From Pseudomonas alkylphenolica (GTDB lineage Bacteria > Pseudomonadota > Gammaproteobacteria > Pseudomonadales > Pseudomonadaceae), in the NCBI RefSeq assembly GCF_000746525.1, contig NZ_CP009048.1:405501-469500 (forward strand): a stretch of 64,000 nt of DNA. Reading direction: 5' to 3'. The notes under the pieces were generated by a model. That model saw only the letters and a list, made by a program, of their open reading frames with translations. It was not told the origin of the DNA and searched no databases. A program made the position numbers and the translations under genes. This document shows, one piece after another, positions 1-8,244 of the stretch. Position 1 is the first letter of the stretch; each line of letters opens with the position of its first letter.

Positions 1-590
1 AGGGACCGATGCCGGAAGCACAGCGCCAGCGCTTTGCCGACAACATCGAGAGCGAAAGTGCGCGCATGCAGCAGTTGATCGAGCGCCTGCTCAACCTGGC
101 GCAGGTCGAACAGCTGCAAACCCTGGAAGAACAGCAGCATGTGTCGCTGGCGGCCCTGGTCGATGAGCTGTTGCTGGCCCAGAGTGCGCGGATCGAAAGC
201 AACGGTCTGCAGGTGCGCCAACGTGTACCGGCGAGTACCCGCCTGCTGTGTGAGCCGTTCCTCATGCGCCAGGCCATCGCCAACCTGCTGGACAACGCCC
301 TGGACTTCACCCCGCCCGGCGGCAAGCTGGTGTTCGAGCTGGAGAGACAGGGCGCGCGCGTGGCCCTGAGCCTGTTCAACCAGGGCGAGGCGATTCCCGA
401 CTATGCCTTGGGGCGGGTGAGCGAGCGCTTCTATTCGTTGCCGCGGCCGCTTAGCGGGCGCAAGAGTACCGGGCTGGGGCTGAACTTTGTCGAAGAAGTG
501 ATGCAACTGCATGGCGGTTCGCTGGAAGTCGCCAACGTCGAGGACGGTGTACGCGTGAGATTGTGGCTGCCCGGCAAACGCCTGGACTGA
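1..590 (+). CDS. creC: Sensor histidine kinase CreC, C-terminal part (5' end outside window)
   Basis: Only the catalytic end of the kinase is present; the frame is open to the left edge, so the ATG at 9 is internal. The visible part starts in the dimerisation helix after the phospho-accepting His (ESARMQQLIERLLNLAQVE). It continues with the N box (RQAIANLLDNALDF), a G1 region reading NQGEAIPD, and an F/G2 region (SERFYSLPRPLSG, STGLGLNFVEEV). The SERFYSLPRP segment and the adjacent creD identify it as CreC, the inner-membrane sensor that phosphorylates CreB. The Asn where most kinases have the first Asp of DxGxG is unusual. Family assignment is firm; the sensor domain cannot be seen. Confidence 0.88.
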   Translation, partial: GPMPEAQRQRFADNIESESARMQQLIERLLNLAQVEQLQTLEEQQHVSLAALVDELLLAQSARIESNGLQVRQRVPASTRLLCEPFLMRQAIANLLDNALDFTPPGGKLVFELERQGARVALSLFNQGEAIPDYALGRVSERFYSLPRPLSGRKSTGLGLNFVEEVMQLHGGSLEVANVEDGVRVRLWLPGKRLD

Positions 591-593
591 AAC

Positions 594-620
594 TTCACAC
601 ACTCTGCACGCAAGCTCCAC
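594..620 (+). promoter_or_regulatory. CreB tag: three 11-bp-spaced TTCAC-like boxes
   Basis: TTCAC at 594-598, TGCAC at 605-609 and TCCAC at 616-620 are exactly 11 bp apart. The known CreB/BlrB tag is TTCAC-N6-TTCAC, which has the same 11-bp period. It lies just after the creC stop and about 70-90 bp before the creD start, where CreB should act on creD. That this is the functional operator is inference. Confidence 0.7.
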
Positions 621-685
621 ACATCTCCCCAAACGCTCCATTTTGATTGCGCAGACTCTGCTCATCGAAACCGGAGTCTTGCCCC

Positions 686-2020
686 ATGAGCCGAACCCTG
701 AGTCTGAAACTTGGCACCATCGCCTTGCTGATTGTGCTGTTGCTGATCCCGCTGTTCATGATCGGCGGCCTGATTGGCGAGCGTCAGCAATTGCGTGACA
801 ACGTCGTACAGGACATCGCCCAGAGCGCGAGTTTCAGCCAGCAGATCAGCGGCCCGGTACTGGTGGTGCCGTACCGCAAGACCGAGCGAAGCTGGAAGAC
901 CGAAGAGGGCAAAATCTTCGTGGAAACCAAGCAAGTCAGTGGTCACCTGTATTTTCTGCCAGAAACCTTCGAACTGAAGTCGAGCATCGACACTGAACTG
1001 CGTTCGCGAGGGATTTACCAGGCGCGGCTGTTTCATGCCGATAACCACATCAGTGGCCAGTTCAAAGTGCCGGCGAATTGGGGCATTAACCAGGACCTTG
1101 AGGATTATCGCTTCGAGCCAGCCTTTCTCGCGGTCGGCATCAGTGATATCCGCGGTATCGAAAAGGGCCTGCAATTGCAGTTCAATGACCAGCGCCTGGA
1201 CTTCCAGGCCGGCACCGGCCTGAGCTGGCTGGGTGGTGGTGTGCACGTGCCCCTTGGCCGCCTCGACGGCAAGGCAGAAACCCTGTTCGACTATGCCTTC
1301 TATCTCAGCTTGCAGGGTACTGGTCAGCTGTATGTGCTGCCGGTTGGCCGCAGCACCAGTGTCAGCATGGCGGCTAACTGGCCGCACCCAAGCTTTGTCG
1401 GCAACTACCTGCCCAGCAGCCGCAAGATTGATGCGGGTGGCTTCTCGGCGCGCTGGCAGACGTCGTTCTTCTCTACCAACCTGGAAGACGCCCTGAGCCA
1501 ATGTGCGGTCAATGCCAGTTGCGCGGATTTCCGCGACCGCGCCTTCGGGGTCAGCTTTGTCGACCCGGTGGATCAGTACCTCAAGAGCGAGCGGGCGATC
1601 AAGTATGCGTTGTTGTTCATCGCCCTGACTTTTGCTGGCTTCTTCCTCTTCGAGATTCTAAAGAACCTCAGCGTGCACCCGATTCAGTACGCCCTGGTGG
1701 GTGCGGCCCTGGCGTTGTTCTACCTGCTGTTGCTGTCGTTGTCCGAGCATCTGGGTTTTGGCCTGGCGTATCTGCTGTCTGCCGGCGCCTGTGTACTGCT
1801 GATCGGTTTCTATCTGTCTCATGTGCTGCACAGCCTGTTTCGCGCCATGGGCTTTGCCCTCGGGCTGGCGGTGCTCTACGGCATGCTCTACGGGCTGCTT
1901 AGCGCCGAGGACTATGCCTTGTTGATGGGTTCGCTGCTGCTGTTCGGGTTGTTGGGTGTGTTCATGGTCCTGACCCGGCGACTGGACTGGTACAGCGTTG
2001 GTCAGGGGAAACTGCAATGA
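686..2020 (+). CDS. creD: Inner membrane protein CreD
   Basis: CreD is an inner-membrane protein of unknown biochemical role. It is the main output of the CreBC system and is linked in Pseudomonas to beta-lactam response and envelope fitness. The 444-residue product starts with a signal-anchor helix (residues about 8-30, LGTIALLIVLLLIPLFMIGG). A long periplasmic beta-rich domain follows, and the C-terminal third holds four to five hydrophobic helices starting near YALLFIALTFAGFFLFEILKN. The ATG at 686 is chosen over the TTG at 647 because the hydrophobic anchor begins right after MSRTLSLK, as in the family. It is separated from creC by about 95 bp carrying the CreB-type boxes. Confidence 0.92.
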   Translation: MSRTLSLKLGTIALLIVLLLIPLFMIGGLIGERQQLRDNVVQDIAQSASFSQQISGPVLVVPYRKTERSWKTEEGKIFVETKQVSGHLYFLPETFELKSSIDTELRSRGIYQARLFHADNHISGQFKVPANWGINQDLEDYRFEPAFLAVGISDIRGIEKGLQLQFNDQRLDFQAGTGLSWLGGGVHVPLGRLDGKAETLFDYAFYLSLQGTGQLYVLPVGRSTSVSMAANWPHPSFVGNYLPSSRKIDAGGFSARWQTSFFSTNLEDALSQCAVNASCADFRDRAFGVSFVDPVDQYLKSERAIKYALLFIALTFAGFFLFEILKNLSVHPIQYALVGAALALFYLLLLSLSEHLGFGLAYLLSAGACVLLIGFYLSHVLHSLFRAMGFALGLAVLYGMLYGLLSAEDYALLMGSLLLFGLLGVFMVLTRRLDWYSVGQGKLQ

Positions 2021-2084
2021 GGGGGTTGCGCGAGGAGCGGCGAGTGGGGGCGGTGTTGGCCAGACGGATTGAGCGTTGGCTCAA

Positions 2085-2146
2085 TCGCGGGGCAAGCCCG
2101 CTCCCACAGGAGGTGGATTCATTGTGGGAGCGGGCTTGCCCCGCGA
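2085..2146. repeat. REP pair (inverted), family A
   Basis: Two inverted copies of the roughly 25-bp REP core (TCGCGGGGCAAGCCCGCTCC and its complement) separated by about 14 bp. They form a cruciform/hairpin between the convergent creD and gst 3' ends. Confidence 0.93.
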
Positions 2147-2155
2147 GAGGCCCTT

Positions 2156-2785
2156 TCAGACTGAAGGATCAGTAGCCTGCATCGACGCTCGCTGACTGAC
2201 CTCGGCATACCAGGCCGCGAGCTTCGGCTGTTGTTCACGCCAGCCGAGGTCCGGCATGCGCAGATCAAGGTAACCCAGGGCACAGGCCACACCGATGGCG
2301 GCGATGTCGAACGCCGCGCTCAGCTCGGCAATATGCTCCTGCTCAAAGCTGGCCAGGCCGCGGCGGATCTTGTCCTGTTGGGCTTCGATCCAGCTGTCCC
2401 AGCGTTTATCTTGCGGGCGCAGGAAGGTTTCGTAACGGGTCAGCACCGCAGCGTCCATGACCGCATCGGCCAGCGAGGCGAGGGTCAGGCGATGCCAGCG
2501 CGACCAGCCTTCCCTGGGGATCAGCGGGTTGCCAACATGCTGCAGGTCGAGGTATTCGCAGATTACCCGGCTGTCGTGCAGCACGTTGCCGTCAGCCAGG
2601 CGCAAGGCCGGGATTTTCCCGGCCGGGTTGCCCTGGTTGAGTTCGGCAACCGGGCTGACCGGCGTCAGGTTGACGCTCTGCAGCGCTACGCGCCCGGTCT
2701 GCCCGGTCTCGTGCAGCACCACCATGACCTTGCGTACGAAGGGCGAAGCCGGCGAGTAGAACAGGATCATGCTCGGTGCGGACAT
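2156..2785 (-). CDS. Glutathione S-transferase family protein
   Basis: A 209-residue cytosolic GST-fold protein. The N-terminal thioredoxin-like domain (about 6-85) begins ILFYSPASPFVRKVMVVLHE, has the cis-Pro segment GKIPAL and the glutathione-contact segment DSRVICEYLD. An all-helical C-terminal domain follows (about 90-205). The SPASPFVRK start is typical of the bacterial beta/YibF-like GSTs, in which a Ser or Cys near residue 11-14 activates glutathione. The substrate cannot be told from sequence. It is transcribed leftward 9 bp after msrA, so the two probably form an oxidative-stress pair. The start at 2785 fits the family N-terminus. Confidence 0.85.
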   Translation of the reverse strand: MSAPSMILFYSPASPFVRKVMVVLHETGQTGRVALQSVNLTPVSPVAELNQGNPAGKIPALRLADGNVLHDSRVICEYLDLQHVGNPLIPREGWSRWHRLTLASLADAVMDAAVLTRYETFLRPQDKRWDSWIEAQQDKIRRGLASFEQEHIAELSAAFDIAAIGVACALGYLDLRMPDLGWREQQPKLAAWYAEVSQRASMQATDPSV

Positions 2786-2794
2786 GTCGAACCC

Positions 2795-3460
2795 TCAGTT
2801 GCCTTGCAGGCTGGGCGGCAAGCAAACACCGGTGCCACCGATACCGCAGTAGCCGTCAGGGTTTTTCGCCAGGTACTGCTGGTGATACGCCTCGGCGAAG
2901 TAGACGGTCGGCGCCTGGTCGATCTCGGTGGTGATCTCGCCGAAGCCGGCTTTGCTCAGTTCAGCCTGGTAGGCCTGTTTGCTGGCCTGAGCCTGTTGCA
3001 GTTGTTCGGGGCTGGTGCAGTAGATTACCGAGCGGTACTGGGTGCCGATGTCGTTGCCCTGGCGCATGCCCTGGGTCGGGTTGTGCAGTTCCCAGAACAT
3101 CGCCAGCAGTTCCTGGTAGCTGACCTTGTCCTTGTCGAATACCACCAGCACCACTTCGGTGTGGCCGGTCAGGCCCGAGCAGACTTCTTCGTAGGTCGGG
3201 TTGGGGGTAAAGCCGCCGGCATAGCCAACCACGGTGCTGACCACGCCTTCACGTTGCCAGAAGCGCCGTTCGGCACCCCAGAAGCAACCCAGGCCAAAGA
3301 TCGCAAAGTCGACGTTCTCGAAGAACGGCCCGAGCAGTGGGGTGTCTTTGAAAACAAAATGCTTCTCGGGCAGGGTCATCGGGGTTTCGCGGCCAGGCAG
3401 GGCCTGTTCCGCAGTAGGCAGGACGTTTTTGTTCACCAGGATTTCCGAGCGCAGGACCAT
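2795..3460 (-). CDS. msrA: Peptide-methionine (S)-S-oxide reductase MsrA
   Basis: Reduces the S-epimer of methionine sulfoxide in proteins and free Met, recycling through thioredoxin. The 221-residue product has the catalytic GCFWG motif (Cys about 59), followed by [17 protein letters not shown] and the [19 protein letters not shown] region. The C-terminal YCGIGGTG segment carries the resolving Cys. The start at 3460 is preceded by GAGGA at suitable spacing; the open frame upstream to 3607 is REP-derived sequence and not coding. It is leftward and directly followed by the GST gene. Length is normal for the long MsrA type (E. coli 212 aa). Confidence 0.95.
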   Translation of the reverse strand: MVLRSEILVNKNVLPTAEQALPGRETPMTLPEKHFVFKDTPLLGPFFENVDFAIFGLGCFWGAERRFWQREGVVSTVVGYAGGFTPNPTYEEVCSGLTGHTEVVLVVFDKDKVSYQELLAMFWELHNPTQGMRQGNDIGTQYRSVIYCTSPEQLQQAQASKQAYQAELSKAGFGEITTEIDQAPTVYFAEAYHQQYLAKNPDGYCGIGGTGVCLPPSLQGN

Positions 3461-3500
3461 AGCCGTTCCTCTGTATTCAGGTAGATAGGTTGTGGCCATT

Positions 3501-3549
3501 TCGCGGGGCAAGCCCACTCCCACCGGTGGGAGCGGGCTTGCCCCGCGAT
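3501..3549. repeat. REP pair (tight inverted repeat), family A
   Basis: Two REP cores meet almost head to head (CACCGGTGGG at the centre), giving a hairpin with arms of about 22 bp between the dipA-like 3' end and msrA. One arm differs by a single base (CCCACTCCC for CCCGCTCCC). Confidence 0.92.
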
Positions 3550-3590
3550 CGGCCCGAATGTTCCTATATTGCCCGAGAGTGGCGCCACTG

Positions 3591-6284
3591 TCAGGCGCCA
3601 GGACCACGCGGATAACGCTTGAGTTTGTTGACCAGCTCGGCCCCGGGAATCGGGCGGTCGAACAGATAGCCCTGGCCGACGTCGCAGCGGTGCCGACGCA
3701 GGAACGCCAGCTGCTCGGCGGTCTCGATGCCTTCGGCGACCACCTGGAGCTTGAGGTTGTGGGCCATGGCGATCACCGCCGAGGTGATTTCCATGTCGTC
3801 CTGGTTGTCGGGGATTTCATGAATGAAGCTGCGGTCGATCTTGATGATATCGATCGGAAACTTTTTCAGGTAACTGAGCGAGGAATAGCCGGTGCCGAAA
3901 TCGTCCATGGCCAGGGTCAGCCCCAGCTGCTTGAGCTGGTCGAGCTGGCGATGGGTGTCTTCGGTGGCTTCGAGCAGCAGGCCTTCGGTCAGCTCCAACT
4001 CCAGCAGATGGGGCGGCAGGGCTTCTTCCTTGAGGATGTTGGCGATCGAGGCAACCAGCTCGGGATCGGAAAACTGCTTGGGTGACAGGTTGATCGCCAC
4101 CTGCAGATCGCCCAGCCCTTCAGTGCGCAACTGCTGGCTCATGCGGCAGGCCTGGCGGGCGATCCACTTGCCGATCGGGATGATCAGCCCGGTTTCCTCG
4201 GCAACGCTGATGAACTGATCCGGGCGGATCATGCCCTTGTCCGGATGGTTCCAGCGCAGCAGGGCTTCCAGGCCCAGCAAACGGCCGCTGCGCAAGCACA
4301 GCTTGGGCTGGTAGAACACATCCAGCTCGTTTTGGGTCAGGGCGCGGCGCAGGTTGTTTTCGACGAACAGCTTGTAGCTGGCTTCGGCATTCAGGGCTTC
4401 GGTGAACACCTGGGCCTGGTGCTTGCCGTTGGCTTTGGCCTTGTGCAGGGCCAGGCCTGCGTTTTTCATCAGGGTCTGCGGGTCGCGGCCATGCAGCGGG
4501 GCACAGGCCAGGCCCACGGAGCCGGTGACGTTGATCAGCTGGTTGTCGACGAACAGCGGTTTGTCGAGGGTCCTGAGCAGTTGCTGGGCAATCTGCTTGC
4601 CGTCTTTGAGGTCGGTGTCTTCGAGCAGGACGGCGAATTCGTTACTGGCAAAGCGCGCCAGGCTGCCGCCGGCGCTGAGGCTGTTGCGCAGGCGCCGGGC
4701 CAGGCTGATCAGCAGCTTGTCGCCGGTCTGGTGGCCGAGGCTGTCGTTGATCCGCTTGAAGTTGTCGATGTCCACCAGCAGCAGGCAGATCGGGCTGTCG
4801 CTGTCGCGGGCGAAGCGTTCGTCAAGGTTGCGGATGAACGCCGGCCGGTTGCCCAGGCTGGTCAGGTTGTCGGTGTAGGCCAGGCGTTCGATGCGCTGCT
4901 GCGCCAGCTTGCTCTGGGTGATGTCTTCGTAGATGCCGATGTAGTGGGTCAGTTCGCGGTTATCACCGTAGACCTTGGAGATCGACAGCTGCCCCCAGTA
5001 GGGCTCGAGGTTCTTGCGCCGACTCTTGAATTCGCCCTGCCAGCTGTTGCCCATGGCCAGGCTCGAAGGGGCGTCGAACAACAGCTCACTGAGGTTTTCC
5101 AGGGCCGGTAGCTCGGAGAGGCGATGGCCATGGACCTCCTCAGTACTGTACTGGGTGATGGCGGTGAAACTCGGGTTGACGTACTCGACCACACCATCGC
5201 GGTTGACCAGCAAAAAGGCGTTGGCACTCTGTTCGACAGCACGCTGGAACAGATGTAAGGCGTTGGTGGCGGTACGCCGGTTGTGATTGTTGATGACCTG
5301 GGCGAACTGATCGGCGAGCTCGCCGGCAAAGGCAATTTCATCCGACTGCCAGGCCCGTGCCGAGCCGGTGTGCTCCAGGCAGAGCACACCGACCACCTGG
5401 CCATCGATACGGATACTGGCATCGAGCATCGCGTTGATGTCGCGCGGGCGCAGGCTTTCAGCCATTTCCCGGGTGCGCGGATCGTGACTGGCGTTGTGGG
5501 CGTCAATGGCGCGGCTGGTGTGCAGGGCGTCGAGGTAGTCGGGAAAGCAACTGGCGTCGATGGGATCGGGCAGGTGGTATTCCTGGCTCTCGCGGTAGTA
5601 CGCGGAGATAGGCTCCAGGCGCTGCCCTTCCAGGTACCAGATGCTCGCACATTCGATCTTGTAGATCTCACAAGCGCTGCGGGTGATCAGCTCGGCGGCT
5701 TCGAGCAGCGAGTTGCTGGCGCTGTAGCGATGACGGGCGAGGTGCAGGATCAGCTCCTGCTGGGCGCGCACCCGTTCCAGGTGCTCAAGTTGTTCCTGCT
5801 GCGCCTGCTGGTTGAGCTGCAGGGCGATCTGCAGGCGGTTGTTGCGGGTTTCCAGGTCGGCGGCGCTGAGGTCCGGGCCGTCACCGGGCTGGGTGTCGAT
5901 GACCATCAGGTAGCCGCGCAGCAACTGGCGGTTGTGCTGCTTGTAGGCCTCACCGAGTTCCAGCAGGTGCAGCGGTCCTTGAGCGGTGTGCAGGGTGTAG
6001 CGCACCAGGTAGTGCGGGCGCTGGCCCAGCTGCAGCTGGATGGCGTCATGCAGTTTGTAGCGAGCCTCGGGCTCCATCAGGCTGGCGTAGGGCGAGCCGA
6101 CCAGGGCGCAGAGCTCGACCGCGGCCAGGCCGAACTGGCGTTCGCAGGCGGGGTCGAGGTACAGCAGGGCCCAACTGGCTTCATTCAGCCGTTCGAAACG
6201 CAGCATGCCGAGCCGCGAAGGCACGGGCAATTGCGTCACGACCTCGGCCACCATACGGCTGGCGGCATCGGGTTGGCTTTTCAT
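3591..6284 (-). CDS. dipA: PAS-GAF-PAS-GGDEF-EAL cyclic-di-GMP phosphodiesterase, DipA-like
   Basis: An 897-residue, apparently cytosolic c-di-GMP enzyme. Order: PAS (about 25-130), a Gln/Glu-rich coiled coil (about 140-175), GAF (about 180-335), a second PAS (about 345-460), GGDEF (about 470-630) and EAL (about 640-890). The GGDEF signature is degenerate ([15 protein letters not shown]), so cyclase activity is not expected. The EAL motifs are complete: [34 protein letters not shown] and KIDRSF. Architecture, length, the ASNEF motif and position between msrA and aceF match P. aeruginosa DipA/Pch (PA5017), a phosphodiesterase needed for biofilm dispersal and phenotypic heterogeneity. Start at 6284 (MKSQPDAAS). 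Equivalence to DipA is by memory of synteny and motif. Confidence 0.9.
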   Translation of the reverse strand: MKSQPDAASRMVAEVVTQLPVPSRLGMLRFERLNEASWALLYLDPACERQFGLAAVELCALVGSPYASLMEPEARYKLHDAIQLQLGQRPHYLVRYTLHTAQGPLHLLELGEAYKQHNRQLLRGYLMVIDTQPGDGPDLSAADLETRNNRLQIALQLNQQAQQEQLEHLERVRAQQELILHLARHRYSASNSLLEAAELITRSACEIYKIECASIWYLEGQRLEPISAYYRESQEYHLPDPIDASCFPDYLDALHTSRAIDAHNASHDPRTREMAESLRPRDINAMLDASIRIDGQVVGVLCLEHTGSARAWQSDEIAFAGELADQFAQVINNHNRRTATNALHLFQRAVEQSANAFLLVNRDGVVEYVNPSFTAITQYSTEEVHGHRLSELPALENLSELLFDAPSSLAMGNSWQGEFKSRRKNLEPYWGQLSISKVYGDNRELTHYIGIYEDITQSKLAQQRIERLAYTDNLTSLGNRPAFIRNLDERFARDSDSPICLLLVDIDNFKRINDSLGHQTGDKLLISLARRLRNSLSAGGSLARFASNEFAVLLEDTDLKDGKQIAQQLLRTLDKPLFVDNQLINVTGSVGLACAPLHGRDPQTLMKNAGLALHKAKANGKHQAQVFTEALNAEASYKLFVENNLRRALTQNELDVFYQPKLCLRSGRLLGLEALLRWNHPDKGMIRPDQFISVAEETGLIIPIGKWIARQACRMSQQLRTEGLGDLQVAINLSPKQFSDPELVASIANILKEEALPPHLLELELTEGLLLEATEDTHRQLDQLKQLGLTLAMDDFGTGYSSLSYLKKFPIDIIKIDRSFIHEIPDNQDDMEITSAVIAMAHNLKLQVVAEGIETAEQLAFLRRHRCDVGQGYLFDRPIPGAELVNKLKRYPRGPGA

Positions 6285-6420
6285 TGAGGGCTCGCTTCAA
6301 GAAGGCTGTTCGCGAAGATAGCGCAATCTGCTGCTACGCGTTTGGGCAAGGTTGCATCATGCGCTTGAGGCTGACAAGCCTGCATCTACTGTGTCGGCAC
6401 CCAAGCGTGAATCTTAAACC

Positions 6421-6494
6421 CGGTGGGAGCGGGCTTGCCCCGCGATTGCGGTTTGTCAGTCACATCGCATCGCGGGGCAAGCCCGCTCCCACCG
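6421..6494. repeat. REP pair (inverted), family A
   Basis: CGGTGGGAGCGGGC... and its complement ...GCCCGCTCCCACCG bracket about 20 bp of spacer. Full-length arms, between aceF and the dipA-like gene. Confidence 0.93.
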
Positions 6495-6506
6495 GGAATT
6501 GCAGAC

Positions 6507-6533
6507 AAAAAAAGCCCCGCCAAAGTGGCGGGG
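6507..6533 (-). terminator. Rho-independent terminator of the aceEF operon
   Basis: Read leftward, a 7-8-bp stem (CCCCGCC with GGCGGGG, short loop) is followed directly by C and seven T. It lies about 70 bp past the aceF stop. Confidence 0.9.
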
Positions 6534-6566
6534 TTGAGGTACGAGCGTGGCAGCTCGAAAAGGGAG

Positions 6567-6594
6567 CCTGTCTCCCTCGGCAGAGGGAGACAGG
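6567..6594 (-). other. Perfect 11-bp hairpin directly downstream of aceF
   Basis: CCTGTCTCCCT (6567-6577) and AGGGAGACAGG (6584-6594) pair fully around a 6-nt loop. There is no T-run, so it is more likely an mRNA 3'-end stabiliser or processing stem than a terminator. It lies 9 bp past the aceF stop and before the true terminator. Confidence 0.75.
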
Positions 6595-6602
6595 AAACAG
6601 CA

Positions 6603-8231
6603 TTACAGCAGCATGGTGCGGATGTCGGTCAGCAGGTCGCCCAGGCGCTTGGTGAAGCGCGCGGCAGCTGCACCGTTGATCACGCGGTGATCGTAGGACA
6701 GCGACAGCGGCAGCATCAGCTTCGGCTGGAAGGCTTTGCCGTCCCAGACTGGCTGGATGGTGGCCTTGGAAACACCGAGGATCGCCACTTCCGGCGCGTT
6801 GACGATCGGCGTGAAGCCGGTGCCGCCAATGTGACCGAGGCTGGAGATGGTGAAGCAGGCGCCTTGCATGTCGTCTGCCGAGAGCTTTTTGGTCCGGGCT
6901 TTTTCCGCCAGGGCCGCCGCTTCGCCAGCCAGTTGCAGCAGGCTCTTCTGGTCGACGTTCTTGATCACCGGGACCAGCAAGCCATCCGGGGTGTCTACGG
7001 CGAAACCGACGTTGACGTACTTCTTGCGGATGATCGCTTTGCCGCTAGGCGCCAGCGAGCTGTTGAAGTCCGGCAGTTCCTTGAGCAGGTGGGCACAGGC
7101 CTTGAGCAGCAGCGGCAGGACGGTCAGCTTGACGCCGGCTTTCTCTGCAACGGCTTTCTGCGCAACGCGGAAGGCTTCCAGCTCAGTGATGTCGGCCGAG
7201 TCGAACTGGGTCACGTGAGGCACGTTCAGCCAGCTGCGATGCAGGTTGGTAGCACCCATCTGCATCAGGCGGGTCATCGGCACTTCTTCGATTTCACCGA
7301 AGCGGCTGAAGTCGACTTCCGGAATCGGCGGGATACCTGCACCACCGGTTGCACCGGCGGCCGGGGCTTCCTTGGCCTTCTGCATCATGGCCTTGACGTA
7401 AACCTGCACGTCTTCCTTGAGGATACGACCGTGCGGGCCGGTGGCCGCTACCGCGCTCAGCTCGACGCCGAACTCACGGGCCAGCTGACGCACGGCCGGG
7501 CCGGCGTGAACCTTGGCACCGTTGGCTGCGGCAGGGGCGGCAACCGGTGCGGCGGCTGGGGCAGCCGGCGCAGGTGCAGGTGCGGCTGCAGCAGCAGGAG
7601 CAGCTGGCGCCGGAGCGGCAGCGGCAGGTGCTGGAGCGGCAGCCGGTGCAGCACCGGCAACTTTCAGCTTGAGGATCAGGTCGCCGGTACCGACTTCGTC
7701 GTCCAGCTTGGCAATCACGGCTTCGACCACGCCAGCGGCTGGAGACGGAATCTCCATCGAGGCTTTGTCCGATTCCAGGGTGATCAGCGACTGGTCGGCT
7801 TCGACGGTATCGCCGACCTTGACCAGTACTTCGATGATCTTGGCTTTGCCCGAGGAGCCGATGTCCGGAACGTGGATGTCCTGAACCGTGGCAGCCGCCG
7901 GGGCAGCTGCCGGAGCAGGCGCAGCCTCTGCAACCGGAGCGGCAGCAGGAGCCGCGGCAGCCGGTGCAGCAGCCGGAGCCTCAGGCGCCGCAGCGGCGCC
8001 CTCGACTTCCAGTTCCATCAGCTCGTCACCTTCTTTCAGGCGGTCGCCGAGTTTGACCTTCAGCGACTTGATCACACCGGCCTTGGGGGCCGGGATCTCC
8101 ATGGAGGCTTTGTCGGACTCCAGGGTCAGCAGGCTCTGGTCAGCCTCGATACGGTCGCCGACTTTGACGAACAGCTCAATGATTTCACCTTCACCGCTGC
8201 CGATGTCAGGTACGCGAATGAGTTCGCTCAC
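6603..8231 (-). CDS. aceF: Pyruvate dehydrogenase E2, dihydrolipoyllysine acetyltransferase
   Basis: The E2 core of the pyruvate dehydrogenase complex moves the acetyl group from the lipoyl arm to CoA. The 542-residue protein has two N-terminal lipoyl domains, each with LESDKASMEIP (lipoylated Lys about 41 and about 158). They are joined by long Ala/Pro-rich swinging linkers. A peripheral-subunit-binding domain follows (about 250-290, VRQLAREFGVELSAVAATGPHGRILKEDV). The catalytic domain ends with LSYDHRVINGAAAARF (catalytic His and Asp region). E. coli AceF has three lipoyl domains; two is normal for Pseudomonas. It is leftward, 13 bp after aceE, one operon. Confidence 0.97.
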   Translation of the reverse strand: MSELIRVPDIGSGEGEIIELFVKVGDRIEADQSLLTLESDKASMEIPAPKAGVIKSLKVKLGDRLKEGDELMELEVEGAAAAPEAPAAAPAAAAPAAAPVAEAAPAPAAAPAAATVQDIHVPDIGSSGKAKIIEVLVKVGDTVEADQSLITLESDKASMEIPSPAAGVVEAVIAKLDDEVGTGDLILKLKVAGAAPAAAPAPAAAAPAPAAPAAAAAPAPAPAAPAAAPVAAPAAANGAKVHAGPAVRQLAREFGVELSAVAATGPHGRILKEDVQVYVKAMMQKAKEAPAAGATGGAGIPPIPEVDFSRFGEIEEVPMTRLMQMGATNLHRSWLNVPHVTQFDSADITELEAFRVAQKAVAEKAGVKLTVLPLLLKACAHLLKELPDFNSSLAPSGKAIIRKKYVNVGFAVDTPDGLLVPVIKNVDQKSLLQLAGEAAALAEKARTKKLSADDMQGACFTISSLGHIGGTGFTPIVNAPEVAILGVSKATIQPVWDGKAFQPKLMLPLSLSYDHRVINGAAAARFTKRLGDLLTDIRTMLL

Positions 8232-8244
8232 TTAAAAATACTCC

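Larger units (their letters stand above)
6285..6602. other. Intergenic region between the dipA-like gene and aceF
   Basis: This 318-bp gap holds, left to right, the presumed dipA-like promoter region with no motif I trust, a REP pair (6421-6494), a leftward rho-independent terminator (6507-6533) and a second perfect hairpin (6567-6594) just after the aceF stop. No coding sequence is apparent. Confidence 0.8.

Noticed and set aside
3461..3607. N-terminal extension of msrA
   Set aside because: The extra 49 codons read through a REP pair, whereas the ATG at 3460 has a good SD and matches the family start.
7510..8000. Long Ala/Pro-rich, low-complexity stretch in aceF
   Set aside because: These are the normal swinging linkers between lipoyl domains of E2, not a frameshift or repeat expansion needing a new feature.
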